Below are positions 15,950 through 23,297 of a DNA stretch of 64,000 nucleotides, piece after piece. The notes beneath the pieces are model-generated. The model ran no database searches. It saw only the letters and a list, made by a program, of their open reading frames with translations, and was not told where the DNA came from. Every line of letters begins with the position of its first letter. The stretch's first letter is position 1. Where the stretch lies: NCBI RefSeq assembly GCF_017220215.1, contig NZ_CP071129.1, forward strand, positions 806,001-870,000, given 5' to 3'. Source of the stretch: Caballeronia sp. M1242. Its GTDB lineage: Bacteria > Pseudomonadota > Gammaproteobacteria > Burkholderiales > Burkholderiaceae. The position numbers and the translations under genes are program-made.

Positions 15950-16858
15950 ATGAACCGCGACGTTCCCAAGCCAATGACACCGCTCGCCGAAGGCCGCACG
16001 ACGCGCTTCGGCTGGCTTTCCTGGGTGGCCGATCCCGTCACGCAGTGGATTCAGGACCACTGCCTGATGTTCTCGGCGGCCATCTCGTTCTTCGCGGCGT
16101 TCTCGCTTGCGCCGACGCTCGTCATCGTGATCGCGGTAGCGAGCATCTTCTTCGGCGCCGATGCCGTGCAGGGGCGCCTCTTCGATGAAATCAGCGGCAT
16201 CGTCGGCGCGGACGCCGCGCACACGCTCGAAGCGATCGTCGCCAATGCGTGGCACGCGGACATGGCGCGCAGCACGGCGGTGCTGTCCATCGCGGGCGTG
16301 CTGATCGGCGCGTCGGCCACGTTCTCGTCGCTGCACAGCGCGCTGAACGTCATCTGGCCCACGCCTCTCGTCAGCACGCGCGAGAGCATCGTTGGCCTGT
16401 TGCGCGTGCGGGTGATGTCGTTCGCGCTCGTGGTCGGCGCAGGGCTGCTTGTCGTCGCGCTGCTGCTGCTCGATGCGGCCGTCGAAGTGCTCGGCCATTG
16501 GGCGCTCGGCGACGGCAATCCGTTCGTCGTGCTATCGAGCCTCACGCGTCACGCCATTTCGCTGGCGATGTTGATGCTCGCTTTCTCCGTTCTGCTCAAG
16601 TTTCTGCCGACGACGCGCATGCGCTGGCGCGACGCCGCCCTCGGCGCGGCCGCCGCCGCGCTTTTGTTCGAAGGCGGCAAGCGGCTCTTCGCGCTCTACG
16701 TGCAACACGCGGGCACGGCGAACATGTTCGGCGCGGCGGGATCGCTCGCCGTCATCCTCTTGTGGCTCTACTACTCGGCGGCGGTCTTCTTGCTGGGCGC
16801 CGAGCTTTCCGCGACGGCGGCGCGCAAGCGCACGCATCGCGAGTCCGGCTGGCGCTGA
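15950..16858 (+). CDS. YihY/virulence factor BrkB family membrane protein
   Basis: A 302-residue inner-membrane protein with about six helices and the typical family start (DHCLMFSAAISFFAAFSLAPTLVIVIAVASIFFG) and end (GSLAVILLWLYYSAAVFLLGAEL). The family was once called ribonuclease BN, a name now known to be wrong for it; its transport or envelope role is not settled. No sigma-54-type element lies in the 74-base gap after the preceding terminator, so it may use a sigma-70 promoter. It faces rpoN, and the two transcripts converge. The C-terminal tail (TAARKRTHRESGWR) is basic and cytoplasmic. Confidence 0.88.
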   Translation: MNRDVPKPMTPLAEGRTTRFGWLSWVADPVTQWIQDHCLMFSAAISFFAAFSLAPTLVIVIAVASIFFGADAVQGRLFDEISGIVGADAAHTLEAIVANAWHADMARSTAVLSIAGVLIGASATFSSLHSALNVIWPTPLVSTRESIVGLLRVRVMSFALVVGAGLLVVALLLLDAAVEVLGHWALGDGNPFVVLSSLTRHAISLAMLMLAFSVLLKFLPTTRMRWRDAALGAAAAALLFEGGKRLFALYVQHAGTANMFGAAGSLAVILLWLYYSAAVFLLGAELSATAARKRTHRESGWR

Positions 16859-16860
16859 CG

Positions 16861-16888
16861 AAAAAAAGGCCGCCCGATGTGGGCGGCC
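16861..16888 (-). terminator. Intrinsic terminator of rpoN
   Basis: Stem GGCCGCCC / GGGCGGCC (16868-16875, 16881-16888) with a five-base loop. In the leftward direction it is followed by seven U, so it ends the rpoN transcript about 100 bases after its stop codon. Confidence 0.88.
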
Positions 16889-16983
16889 CGACATGGCGCT
16901 TCCTGCTGTGCTGCTCTGCGATTCGCTTGACCGGGTCTTCGCTGAGTGCAGGGAGCGCGGAAACTGCTTGCGGCGTTTCGGCC

Positions 16984-18471
16984 TCAAGCCTGCCTGCGCA
17001 GTTCCGCAGGCGGCACCTTCATCAGATGCCGATACTTCGCCACCGTGCGGCGCGCGACGATCACGCCCTGATCGGCGAGCATCTTCGCAAGACTCACGTC
17101 CGACAGCGGATCGCGCGTGTTTTCCTTCGCGATCATTTCCTTCAGCAGCGCGCGCACCGCGGCGGCCGAGCACGTGCCGCCGCTTTCCGTGCTGAGTTCG
17201 CGCGGGAAGAAGTGCTTGAACTCGAAGATGCCGCGCGGCGTCGACATGTACTTGTTGCCCGTCGCGCGGGAGATGGTCGATTCGTGCAGGCCGAGCTCAT
17301 CGGCGACATCGCGCAGGACGAGCGGCTTTAGCGCAATCTCGCCGTAGTCGAAGAACGCCTTCTGATGCGAGACGATGCATTCGGCCACGCGCTGAATCGT
17401 CGTGAAGCGCTGCTGCGCGTTGCGGATCAGCCACCGCGCTTCCTGCAACTGCTGCGCGAGCGGCGAACGGCTTGCGCCGGCCGACTGCGCGAAGAGTTCC
17501 GCGTACATGCGATGGATGCGCGCGCGCGGCAGCACCGCCGGGTTGATCGTCACGACCCACTGCTTCTTGACCTGACGCACGATCACGTCCGGCACCACGT
17601 AGTTGTCTTCGCTCTGGCCGTAGTTCTCGCCCGGCTTCGGGTCGAGCCGGCGCACGAGCGCGCACGCGATGCGCAGTTCCTCGGCGCTACAGCCGATCTT
17701 CTTCTGCAACTCGGCCTGCTCGCGGCGCGCGAGCCGCTCCAGATGATGCGCGACGATTTCGCGCGCCACGTCGCGGCCCGGGGTGTCTTCGGGCATCGCG
17801 TCGAGTTGCAGCGTCAGGCATTCGGACAGGTTGCGCGCGCCGACGCCCGGTTTGTCGAGCGACTGCACGAGCTTGAGCGCGATATTGAGTTCGTCCTCGT
17901 TGATCGCCGGCTCGATGTCGACGACATCGGCCAGTTCGCTCAATTCCTGACGCAGATAGCCGTCGTCGTCGAGCGCCTCGATGATGAGCTGCGCCACCGC
18001 GCGATCGCGTTCGTTGAGCTGATAGAGACGCAGCGCGTCGTGCAGCGTTTCGTGCAGCGACGGTTCGATGCGGACCCAGTCGGCCGGATCGGAGCCTTCG
18101 CCATCGCCGTTGTTGCGCGAGGCGTTGCGTCCGAACGGGTCGGACGAGAATTCGCTGATGGCGTCGTCGCGCGAACCGCTGTCCGCGCCCGAATCGCCGT
18201 CCATGCTGGTTTCGGAGGCGAGCGGCGCCTCGGCGGGGCTGTCGGCGGCGGGCGAGAGCGCGGTGTCGCTCATCGAGTTGCCGTTGTCCGCGCCGAGCGC
18301 GTTGTCCTCGGTTTGCGACTCGTCGTATTCGAGGAAGGGGTTGGTATCCAGCGCGTTACGCAGCTCTTGCTGAAATTCGAGCGACGAAAGCTGCAGCAGG
18401 CGTACCGACTGCTGCAGGCGCGGGGTGAGCGCAAGGCTTTGCTTGGTGCGGAGTTCGAGTGAAGGCGGCAT
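16984..18471 (-). CDS. rpoN: RNA polymerase sigma-54 factor, accessory-type paralogue
   Basis: A 495-residue sigma-54. Region I is present in full (residues 1-50, LALTPRLQQSVRLLQLSSLEF, ALDTNPFLE), followed by a long acidic, Ser-rich region II (about 50-120), the core-binding domain, the HTH (HESTISRATGNKYMSTPRGIFEFKHFF) and the C-terminal RpoN box ARRTVAKYR that reads the -24 element. It therefore looks fully functional. The housekeeping rpoN of proteobacteria sits between lptB and hpf/ptsN; none of these is here, while two sigma-54 activators and many candidate sigma-54 promoters are, so I read this as a second copy (RpoN2-like). A near-perfect sigma-54 element lies in its own leader, suggesting positive autoregulation. 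Confidence 0.95.
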   Translation of the reverse strand: MPPSLELRTKQSLALTPRLQQSVRLLQLSSLEFQQELRNALDTNPFLEYDESQTEDNALGADNGNSMSDTALSPAADSPAEAPLASETSMDGDSGADSGSRDDAISEFSSDPFGRNASRNNGDGEGSDPADWVRIEPSLHETLHDALRLYQLNERDRAVAQLIIEALDDDGYLRQELSELADVVDIEPAINEDELNIALKLVQSLDKPGVGARNLSECLTLQLDAMPEDTPGRDVAREIVAHHLERLARREQAELQKKIGCSAEELRIACALVRRLDPKPGENYGQSEDNYVVPDVIVRQVKKQWVVTINPAVLPRARIHRMYAELFAQSAGASRSPLAQQLQEARWLIRNAQQRFTTIQRVAECIVSHQKAFFDYGEIALKPLVLRDVADELGLHESTISRATGNKYMSTPRGIFEFKHFFPRELSTESGGTCSAAAVRALLKEMIAKENTRDPLSDVSLAKMLADQGVIVARRTVAKYRHLMKVPPAELRRQA

Positions 18472-18527
18472 TGCTTGCTAATCCTCGATGTTCTTGACGG
18501 GGTCGATGTGTGTGTCGACCAGCTAAA

Positions 18528-18542
18528 GCAACAGCTATGCCA
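18528..18542 (-). promoter_or_regulatory. Candidate sigma-54 promoter of rpoN (autoregulation)
   Basis: On the minus strand TGGCATAGCTGTTGC, followed by TTTAG: -24 half TGGCAT, exact ten-base spacing, full TTGC -12 half. It ends 56 bases before the rpoN ATG and is one of the best matches in the window. Confidence 0.78.
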
Positions 18543-18795
18543 TCGATTGCTAAAGCCATGCTGAGCTTGAGTTTTTTCTCTCGACGAGCGCCGCATTGAT
18601 GCGTGCGGAAGGCCACTTTCACGCAGTTTTTACACGGGCTCAGACAAAAGCACCGCGCCGGGCGAGGCTTGGCGCGCGGGGTTTTCGCCGCTCTCGGCGG
18701 CATGGCGCGCGAGGTCATCGAAAACGCTGAGAGCCCGCAGACTTCGGCCTTGCGAACGTGTTCGCCGCCGAACGCTGCCTTCGTCGGACGCGACC

Positions 18796-18810
18796 CGGCA
18801 CGCATGTTGC
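18796..18810 (+). promoter_or_regulatory. Candidate sigma-54 promoter of the BON-domain gene
   Basis: CGGCACGCATGTTGC: GGCACG -24 half, exact ten-base spacing, TTGC -12 half; it matches the consensus at every position but the first. The leader to the ATG at 18968 is long (157 bases). Confidence 0.75.
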
Positions 18811-18967
18811 GTCACGGTCCTCGCGGTCGGCGCGGCGACGCCGGCCGAGATGACGCAGCTGCAACACGCACTAGACCAGCAACACAAACGGGGCGCTCCA
18901 TCCATGTCCGCCAACGAGCGGGTAAGACCGGGGCGCAAGACCAAAACTGAAAACAAGGAGTATCACT

Positions 18968-19330
18968 ATGAAGACGACTCAATTCCTCAAAGCAGCCGGC
19001 GGTATCGCGTGCGTCGTGTTCGCGCTCAACGCAGGCGCCCAGACCAACTCGACGTCGTCCTCCTCGGGCTCGGAATCGTCCGTCGGCCAGAAAATGGATC
19101 AGGTCGGCAAGAAGGTGGATGACGGCGCGGTCACGACCAAGGTCAAGGCCGAACTGCTCAGCGCCAAGAATGTGAAGTCGACGCACATCCACGTGAAGAC
19201 GCGCGGCGGCGTCGTTTCGCTGACCGGCACCGTGCCGTCGGCGGAAGACAAGACCAATGCCGAGCAGGTTGTCAAGGAAGTCTCGGGTGTTGCATCCGTG
19301 AAGAACCATCTTAAAATTGCTGCCGACTAA
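18968..19330 (+). CDS. Periplasmic BON-domain protein (OsmY-like)
   Basis: A 120-residue exported protein. A Sec signal peptide ends around AGAQ-TN at residue 25; a Ser/Gly-rich linker (about 26-40) leads to one BON domain (about 50-118) with the usual sequence TTKVKAELLSAKNVKSTHIHV then GGVVSLTGTVPS and VVKEVSGVASVKNHL. BON domains bind membranes or envelope components. The E. coli relative OsmY has two and is induced by osmotic shock and stationary phase. The ATG follows AAGGAG. A sigma-54-type element is at 18796. I did not see a terminator directly after it. Confidence 0.9.
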   Translation: MKTTQFLKAAGGIACVVFALNAGAQTNSTSSSSGSESSVGQKMDQVGKKVDDGAVTTKVKAELLSAKNVKSTHIHVKTRGGVVSLTGTVPSAEDKTNAEQVVKEVSGVASVKNHLKIAAD

Positions 19331-19618
19331 CACGAAAGTGATGGCATAGTTCGTATGCCCGGCCTGCCTCGGCGGGTCAGGGCGCGAGCAAACGAACCCG
19401 CGCAGGGGTCCGTTGTGTGGCCGAAGAAGGCCGCACACCGGTCTCCGGGCGCGGGTTTGCGCATCAGGCGGTCATGCCGCTCGCGGCTCGAAGCAGAAGA
19501 TGCATCACCTCGCAGCATCGTTGACACCCTAAAAACAGACGGCCCGTTCAGGCGTCACTAGAGGCGGCAAGAAGCGCCGTACTGCGGCGCTGGAAGGCCC
19601 CGGCAAAAGGAGCTCTTG
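19331..19618. other. 288-base intergenic region
   Basis: No gene is visible. It contains an imperfect hairpin (TGTGTGGCC ... GGCCGCACAC, about 19415-19438), which could end the BON transcript or be part of an RNA. It also holds a weak sigma-54-like element at 19446-19460 (CGGGCGCGGGTTTGC: good -12 half, poor -24 half) ahead of the next gene; I do not count that one. Confidence 0.35.
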
Positions 19619-19849
19619 ATGAAGACGAAGAAGATGGCATTGGTCGGCGCGCTGGCGCTCGCATTCACGACAACGGCGTTCGCGCAGGCATCGGACAGCG
19701 CCGCGACGACGGACGCGGCTTCCGGCGCGCATGCGAAGAAGAAGGGCACGTATCTGCATCAGCAGAACAAGAGCCACAAGCTGAAGGGCGCGTCGGCGGC
19801 GGCTGCCGCTTCGTCGCTCGGCACGAACGACAAGGGCCAGCCGCACTAA
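19619..19849 (+). CDS. Small exported basic protein
   Basis: A 76-residue protein with a clear signal peptide (KTKKMALVGALALAFTTTAFA-QA) and a short mature part of about 55 residues that is Ala/Ser/Lys/His-rich (HAKKKGTYLHQQNKSHKLKG). It has no Cys and no recognised domain. AAAAGGAG stands in front of the ATG; a TTG one codon earlier is less likely. Small basic exported proteins of this sort occur in Burkholderia with unknown roles. A strong terminator follows 18 bases after the stop, so it is the last gene of its unit. Confidence 0.7.
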   Translation: MKTKKMALVGALALAFTTTAFAQASDSAATTDAASGAHAKKKGTYLHQQNKSHKLKGASAAAAASSLGTNDKGQPH

Positions 19850-19867
19850 GCCTGCGGTGCGCTCGAC

Positions 19868-19897
19868 AAAACGGCCACGTCAGTGGCCGTTTTGCTT
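19868..19897 (+). terminator. Intrinsic terminator, probably bidirectional
   Basis: Stem AAAACGGCCAC / GTGGCCGTTTT with loop GTCA. Usable by the small exported protein gene from the left and by the DUF2383 gene from the right. Confidence 0.9.
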
Positions 19898-19943
19898 TCA
19901 TCGCTGCATGAAAGCGGCGATGGCCTAAGACAGCGGTTTGCCC

Positions 19944-20396
19944 TTAGGACTTCGCAGCTGCGTACTGATCTCGCAGATCGCGGATGCGGTCGTGGTTCTC
20001 GATCACGCCCTGATACTGCCGTTCGACCACGGCGCGGATATCGGCCGGCAGGTCCTTGTCGAGCGCCTGGCGGTAGTTCTTCTTCGCCGCGTCCTCGCCG
20101 CGCTCGCATTCCGCGAGAACCGCGTGATCGGTCGGGCTCGTCACGGCTGACTTCACATCCACCCAGCCGCGATGCAGCGCGCCGGAGATCGAGCCGCCCG
20201 TTTCCGGCTTGCCGCCCAGGCGCTGCACGAGACCTTGCAGTTCGATGGCGCCTTGCGCGCAGGCTTCCGCGCGGTTCTGAAACAACAGCTTGAGGCTCGG
20301 GTCACGCGTGTCTTCAGCGGCCTTGAGGAAGCCCTTCTCGCCGTCCTTCGACGTTTCGATGAGGTCATTCAGTACCGATACGACGTTCGTGCTCAT
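19944..20396 (-). CDS. PA2169 family four-helix-bundle protein (DUF2383)
   Basis: A 150-residue all-helical protein with the family start VVSVLNDLIETSKDGEKGFLKAAED and a second half rich in acidic and His residues (ECERGEDAAKKNYRQALD, VIENHDRIRDLRDQY). The fold is a ferritin-like four-helix bundle; spaced Glu and His residues could bind metal, but this is not shown. Relatives in Pseudomonas are linked to anaerobic or stress conditions. Start chosen at the ATG with AGGAGG five bases away rather than a GTG two codons earlier. A sigma-54-type promoter lies 75 bases upstream. The leader motif TACTAAAAGGAGG recurs in front of the glycine-zipper gene at 21496. Confidence 0.88.
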   Translation of the reverse strand: MSTNVVSVLNDLIETSKDGEKGFLKAAEDTRDPSLKLLFQNRAEACAQGAIELQGLVQRLGGKPETGGSISGALHRGWVDVKSAVTSPTDHAVLAECERGEDAAKKNYRQALDKDLPADIRAVVERQYQGVIENHDRIRDLRDQYAAAKS

Positions 20397-20471
20397 ATAC
20401 ACCTCCTTTTAGTAACGAAGTTGCGTTGGACGCAGCCCCGGTGCGAGGCGCGCGCTTGCCGGGTACGTATT

Positions 20472-20486
20472 GCACGTCGCGTGCCC
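20472..20486 (-). promoter_or_regulatory. Candidate sigma-54 promoter of the DUF2383 gene
   Basis: On the minus strand GGGCACGCGACGTGC, followed by AAT: GGCAC -24 half, exact ten-base spacing, GTGCAAT -12 half. It ends 75 bases before the start codon and is back to back with the next promoter; only 16 bases separate the two elements. Confidence 0.72.
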
Positions 20487-20502
20487 GGACGGACGTATGC
20501 TT

Positions 20503-20517
20503 CGGCACGGGCATTGC
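20503..20517 (+). promoter_or_regulatory. Candidate sigma-54 promoter of the 20588 gene
   Basis: CGGCACGGGCATTGC: GGCACG -24 half, exact ten-base spacing, ATTGC -12 half; a near-consensus match. It ends 70 bases before the ATG at 20588. Confidence 0.75.
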
Positions 20518-20587
20518 TGGCCGTCTGCCGCAAATATCACGACGCGTCCCACGCAGGGCGCGCAGCGACAAGGCAACAGGAGAAACG

Positions 20588-20845
20588 ATGAAATGGTCAC
20601 GCGCGCTCGCCAATCGCGAGCTTCTCGTATTCATTGCGATCGTGGCGTCGGCGATCACGCTGCACGTACGTGCAGAAGCGATCGACCGGTCCGCTGCTTC
20701 GGCGGCTGCTGCGGCTATGCGTGCAGCCTACTCGCAGCTATGCGAGCCGTCGCCGCACGGCTCGACGCGAGCGCGCCCGCGCCCTGCAGATTGCCGCCCG
20801 CGCGCGCATATAGAGCCGACGCAGACCGAGCGGCTGTGGCTCTGA
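20588..20845 (+). CDS. Small membrane-anchored or exported protein
   Basis: An 85-residue protein with one hydrophobic segment near the start (ELLVFIAIVASAITLHV), an Ala-rich stretch with a lone Cys (AAYSQLCEPS), and an Arg/Pro-rich tail (STRARPRPADCRPRAHIEP) with a second Cys. The two Cys could form a disulfide if the chain is periplasmic. I recognise no family. The ATG is preceded by AGGAGA and by a near-consensus sigma-54-type element at 20503, which is the main reason to believe in the gene. A shared hairpin terminator follows. Confidence 0.6.
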   Translation: MKWSRALANRELLVFIAIVASAITLHVRAEAIDRSAASAAAAAMRAAYSQLCEPSPHGSTRARPRPADCRPRAHIEPTQTERLWL

Positions 20846-20881
20846 TGCGGCGCATGGCTGCGCAGAACAAAGAATCACAAA

Positions 20882-20909
20882 GAAGCGCCCGGTGAGAACC
20901 GGGCGCTTC
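20882..20909. terminator. Bidirectional intrinsic terminator
   Basis: Perfect 12-base stem GAAGCGCCCGGT / ACCGGGCGCTTC with loop GAGA, between two convergent genes. The flanking T tract is short on the right, so efficiency is uncertain. Confidence 0.75.
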
Positions 20910-20941
20910 GGCTTATCTGCATGCGATTCGGACGGTAACAA

Positions 20942-21496
20942 TCAGACCGGTTGCGGCGGCTTGAGCGGATCGAAGTCGCTCCAGCGGCCTTGCTTCCAGC
21001 GGCCCGACGCGCGTTCGATGTCCAGCCCGCCGGCTTCACGCAGAATGTTCGCGGCGCGGTCATACGTCTCGGGCGATACATGCACGGCCACCAGCACGCC
21101 GGAGTGACGCGTGGGTTCTTCCTCGGGCTGCGCGGCCGCGCCCGGCTTCTTCTTCGTGTGCGACATCGCGCCCGCGAGCGAGCCGATATACGCGCCGACG
21201 CCGGCAGCCGCGACCGACACGAGCAGGGGCGCCTTGAACACGGCGAAGATCGCCGCGCCGATGACCGCGCCGATCACCGCGCCGATGGTCACGCCCTTGC
21301 CGGCGCCTTTGGGCGCGGCGCCCGCGCCCTTGTCGGTATGGACGTCGCCGCCGATCGGAAAGCGCGCGTGCTGCCCGCTCGGGTTCACGAAGAACAGCGT
21401 GACGTCCTCTTCCACGAAGCCGTTCGCGAAGAGCCGCTGGGCAGCCGTTTCGGCGTCAGGAAAAGTCTGGAACCGGCCCGCGATGATCAGGGACAT
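20942..21496 (-). CDS. Glycine-zipper general-stress-like membrane protein
   Basis: A 184-residue protein. The N-terminal 50 residues look like the stress-protein-type domain that compares with YflT/heat-induced proteins (SLIIAGRFQTFPDAETAAQRLFANGFVEEDVTLFFVNP). A Gly/Ala-rich double helix (GKGVTIGAVIGAVIGAAIFAVF and LLVSVAAAGVGAYIGSLAGAM) then forms a glycine zipper that can insert into a membrane. The C-terminal part is soluble and includes VAVHVSPETYDRAANILREAG. AAAAAGGAGG precedes the ATG. No clear sigma-54 element stands in its 101-base leader, so it may be transcribed as the last gene behind the DJ-1/DUF4142/DUF1488 set, although it shares its ribosome-binding leader with the DUF2383 gene. 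Confidence 0.8.
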   Translation of the reverse strand: MSLIIAGRFQTFPDAETAAQRLFANGFVEEDVTLFFVNPSGQHARFPIGGDVHTDKGAGAAPKGAGKGVTIGAVIGAVIGAAIFAVFKAPLLVSVAAAGVGAYIGSLAGAMSHTKKKPGAAAQPEEEPTRHSGVLVAVHVSPETYDRAANILREAGGLDIERASGRWKQGRWSDFDPLKPPQPV

Positions 21497-21597
21497 GTTT
21501 CCTCCTTTTTAGTATCGGTTAATCGGATGTGGCCCGCGGATGTGGCCCGCGAATGCGGCTCGCGCGGCGCCGGAGCCGTTCATAGACGCGCGCGGAA

Positions 21598-21885
21598 TCA
21601 TTCCGGCTCCATGCCGGCCACGCGAAAGAGCCCGCTGCGCAGCACGACCGACTGGCCGCCGTTGTCGTCGAGCGCTTCGGCGCACACCGCGCGAATGCGC
21701 GCCGCGCCGCTTTCGAACGCGGGTAGCAGGTCTTCCTCGCGCGGCGACTTCGCGCCGAAGTGGTCTTCCAGCGCCTCGGCGCTGATCGAGCAGACGACCG
21801 CTTCGCCATCGACGAGCGCCGTGAAGTGGATGGCGAGATCGTCGCCGTTGTAGACGGGGGGATCGTCGGAAAACGTGATGTGCAT
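21598..21885 (-). CDS. DUF1488 family protein
   Basis: A 95-residue acidic protein beginning MHITFSDDPPVYNGDDLAIHF, typical of the DUF1488 family of short soluble proteins with unknown function. It has an Ile-Ser-Ala-Glu-Ala-Leu-Glu segment and a C-terminal strand-rich end (SVVLRSGLFRV). The start was set at the ATG with a GAGGA site seven bases upstream; a longer frame reaching 21972 would overlap the upstream stop as ATGA, so an alternative coupled start is possible. The gene lies in the DJ-1/DUF4142/DUF1488 run on the minus strand and is likely co-transcribed from 23196-23210. Confidence 0.82.
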   Translation of the reverse strand: MHITFSDDPPVYNGDDLAIHFTALVDGEAVVCSISAEALEDHFGAKSPREEDLLPAFESGAARIRAVCAEALDDNGGQSVVLRSGLFRVAGMEPE

Positions 21886-21968
21886 GGTCGAGTCCTCATA
21901 AGCCGGACGAGGGCCGGCGGACGCGCGAACGCATGGTGCGTCCGCGCGGTCGAGAAGGTGCCCGGCGC

Positions 21969-22532
21969 TCATGACGCCTTCGCCTTGGCTAGTTGCTGCG
22001 CCATCGCGTAGTGGTGACGGAGGATCGGCAGTGCCTTCGCCGCCGCCGCCTCCAACGCGGCATCGTTGCCTTTTTCGCTCTCCTTCGCGAACAGCTCGAC
22101 CGCCTTCTGATGCGCGGCGAGCGCGACTTTCTCAATATAGGCCTTGTCGAAGTCGGCCCCCTTGAGATTTTGCAGACTGCCGGTGACCGACGAATCCGCG
22201 CTCGGCGGCGACGTGATGCCGTGGCGCTTCGCGATGACATCGAGGTTGCGGGCGAGCTTGGCGTGATCCGCGATCATTCGCTGTGCGAACTCCTTCACGT
22301 CCTTGTCGCCCGAACGCGTGAGCGCCAGCTTGCTTGCCGCGATTTCGGTCGCGCCCGCGGTGCCGGCGTCCTGGATGAACTGCTGGTCGGCCGCCGAGAG
22401 CTTCTGCGATGGCGGCGCGTTCGCAGGCGTGCTGGCGCTCGCGGCGTCTTCGGTCTGCGCCTGAGCGATGGTCGCGCAGGCCGCGAACAGAAGGGCGCTG
22501 AGACGGGCGAAGAAACGGCTCTGGCGTGGCAT
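21969..22532 (-). CDS. Exported DUF4142 protein
   Basis: A 187-residue exported protein. A signal peptide ends near AQA-QTED at about residue 25; the mature part is a helical DUF4142 domain (DQQFIQDAGTAGATEIAASKLAL ... VKEFAQRMIADHAKLARNL, AYIEKVALAAHQKAVELFAKES), a ferritin-like bundle found in the periplasm of many proteobacteria. Conserved His residues sit in MIADHAKL and AAHQKAV. The function of the family is not settled; links to stress and envelope exist. It stands 36 bases behind the DJ-1 gene, and its stop overlaps a possible ATG of the next gene. It is assigned to the sigma-54-type operon starting at 23196. Confidence 0.87.
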   Translation of the reverse strand: MPRQSRFFARLSALLFAACATIAQAQTEDAASASTPANAPPSQKLSAADQQFIQDAGTAGATEIAASKLALTRSGDKDVKEFAQRMIADHAKLARNLDVIAKRHGITSPPSADSSVTGSLQNLKGADFDKAYIEKVALAAHQKAVELFAKESEKGNDAALEAAAAKALPILRHHYAMAQQLAKAKAS

Positions 22533-22568
22533 CGGCGTGGCTCCGGTTCGTGGGTCGAGCCGGCGCAT

Positions 22569-23120
22569 TCAGGCAGCGCGCGCTTTGCTGAGCGCCTCGA
22601 TGAGCGCCTGATTGAACGCCGGCAGGTCGTCGGGCTTGCGGCTCGTGATGAGATTGCCGTCGATCTGCACTTCCTGATCGACCCACGTGCCGCCCGCGTT
22701 GCGCACGTCGTCCTGAAGACTCGGCCAACTCGTCATCGTGCGGCCCGCGACGATGCCCGCCGAGATCGGGAGCCAGCCGCCGTGGCAGATGACGGCGATC
22801 GGCTTCTTCGCCTGATCGGCTTCCTTGACGAAGGCTTGCGCTTTCGCGTCGAGGCGGATGGCGTCGCCATTCACGACGCCGCCCGGCAACACGACGGCGT
22901 CGTAGTCTGCGGCGGTCGCTTCGTCGAGCGTGCGATCCACCTTCACGGTGTCGCCCTTGTCGACGTGCTTGAAACCCTGGATCTCGCCCGGTTTCTGCGA
23001 GATGACGTCGACCTGCGCGCCGGCTTCCTTCAGCGCGCGCTGCGGTTCGACGAGTTCGGCCTGCTCGAAGCCGTCGACGGCGAGGATCGCTACCTTGTAG
23101 CCGTTGAGGGAAATCGCCAT
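22569..23120 (-). CDS. DJ-1/PfpI family protein (type 1 glutamine amidotransferase-like)
   Basis: A 183-residue protein of the PfpI/YhbO branch: N-terminal strand VAILAVDGFEQAELVEP with the conserved Glu, VLPGGVVNGD loop, and the nucleophile elbow IAVICHGGW with Cys followed by His. Members act as protein or nucleotide deglycases, chaperones or proteases after stress; biochemical roles differ between members, so none is claimed. The ATG has AGGAGTG upstream. It is the first gene of a three-gene run (DUF4142, DUF1488 follow) with a near-consensus sigma-54 element 75 bases upstream. E. coli yhbO is RpoS-dependent; here sigma-54 seems to have taken that place. Confidence 0.9.
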   Translation of the reverse strand: MAISLNGYKVAILAVDGFEQAELVEPQRALKEAGAQVDVISQKPGEIQGFKHVDKGDTVKVDRTLDEATAADYDAVVLPGGVVNGDAIRLDAKAQAFVKEADQAKKPIAVICHGGWLPISAGIVAGRTMTSWPSLQDDVRNAGGTWVDQEVQIDGNLITSRKPDDLPAFNQALIEALSKARAA

Positions 23121-23195
23121 GAACACACTCCTGTTATTGCTCGTTTCGGATGGTCGCGCGGCAGATTCACGCGCGGATTCACGAACGAAAGGGGA

Positions 23196-23210
23196 GCAAG
23201 GGTTGTGCCC
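23196..23210 (-). promoter_or_regulatory. Candidate sigma-54 promoter of the DJ-1 operon
   Basis: On the minus strand GGGCACAACCCTTGC, followed by TCC: GGCAC -24 half, exact ten-base spacing, TTGC -12 half. It ends 75 bases before the ATG at 23120. Inverted repeat ATTGC-TT-GCAAT at 23224-23235 lies directly upstream. Confidence 0.78.
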
Positions 23211-23297
23211 AATTGATCGCGTTATTGCTTGCAATGGATGCAGAAGCGGGCGTGATGGATGGCGGGCGAGTTGCAGCGGGAGTGCGCGTCAGGCCGG

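Larger units (their letters stand above)
18472..18967. other. 496-base divergent regulatory region between rpoN and the BON gene
   Basis: No gene is supported; the overlapping open frames are shadows. It carries two divergent sigma-54-type elements, 18528-18542 (leftward, rpoN) and 18796-18810 (rightward, BON gene). Between them lie a repeated GCTAAAGC motif (about 18522-18529 and 18549-18556, the latter just upstream of the rpoN element) and a perfect inverted repeat GCGAAC-GT-GTTCGC at 18752-18765, 30 bases upstream of the BON promoter. The inverted repeat resembles one at 3288-3302. These could be binding sites for the two activators. Confidence 0.5.
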
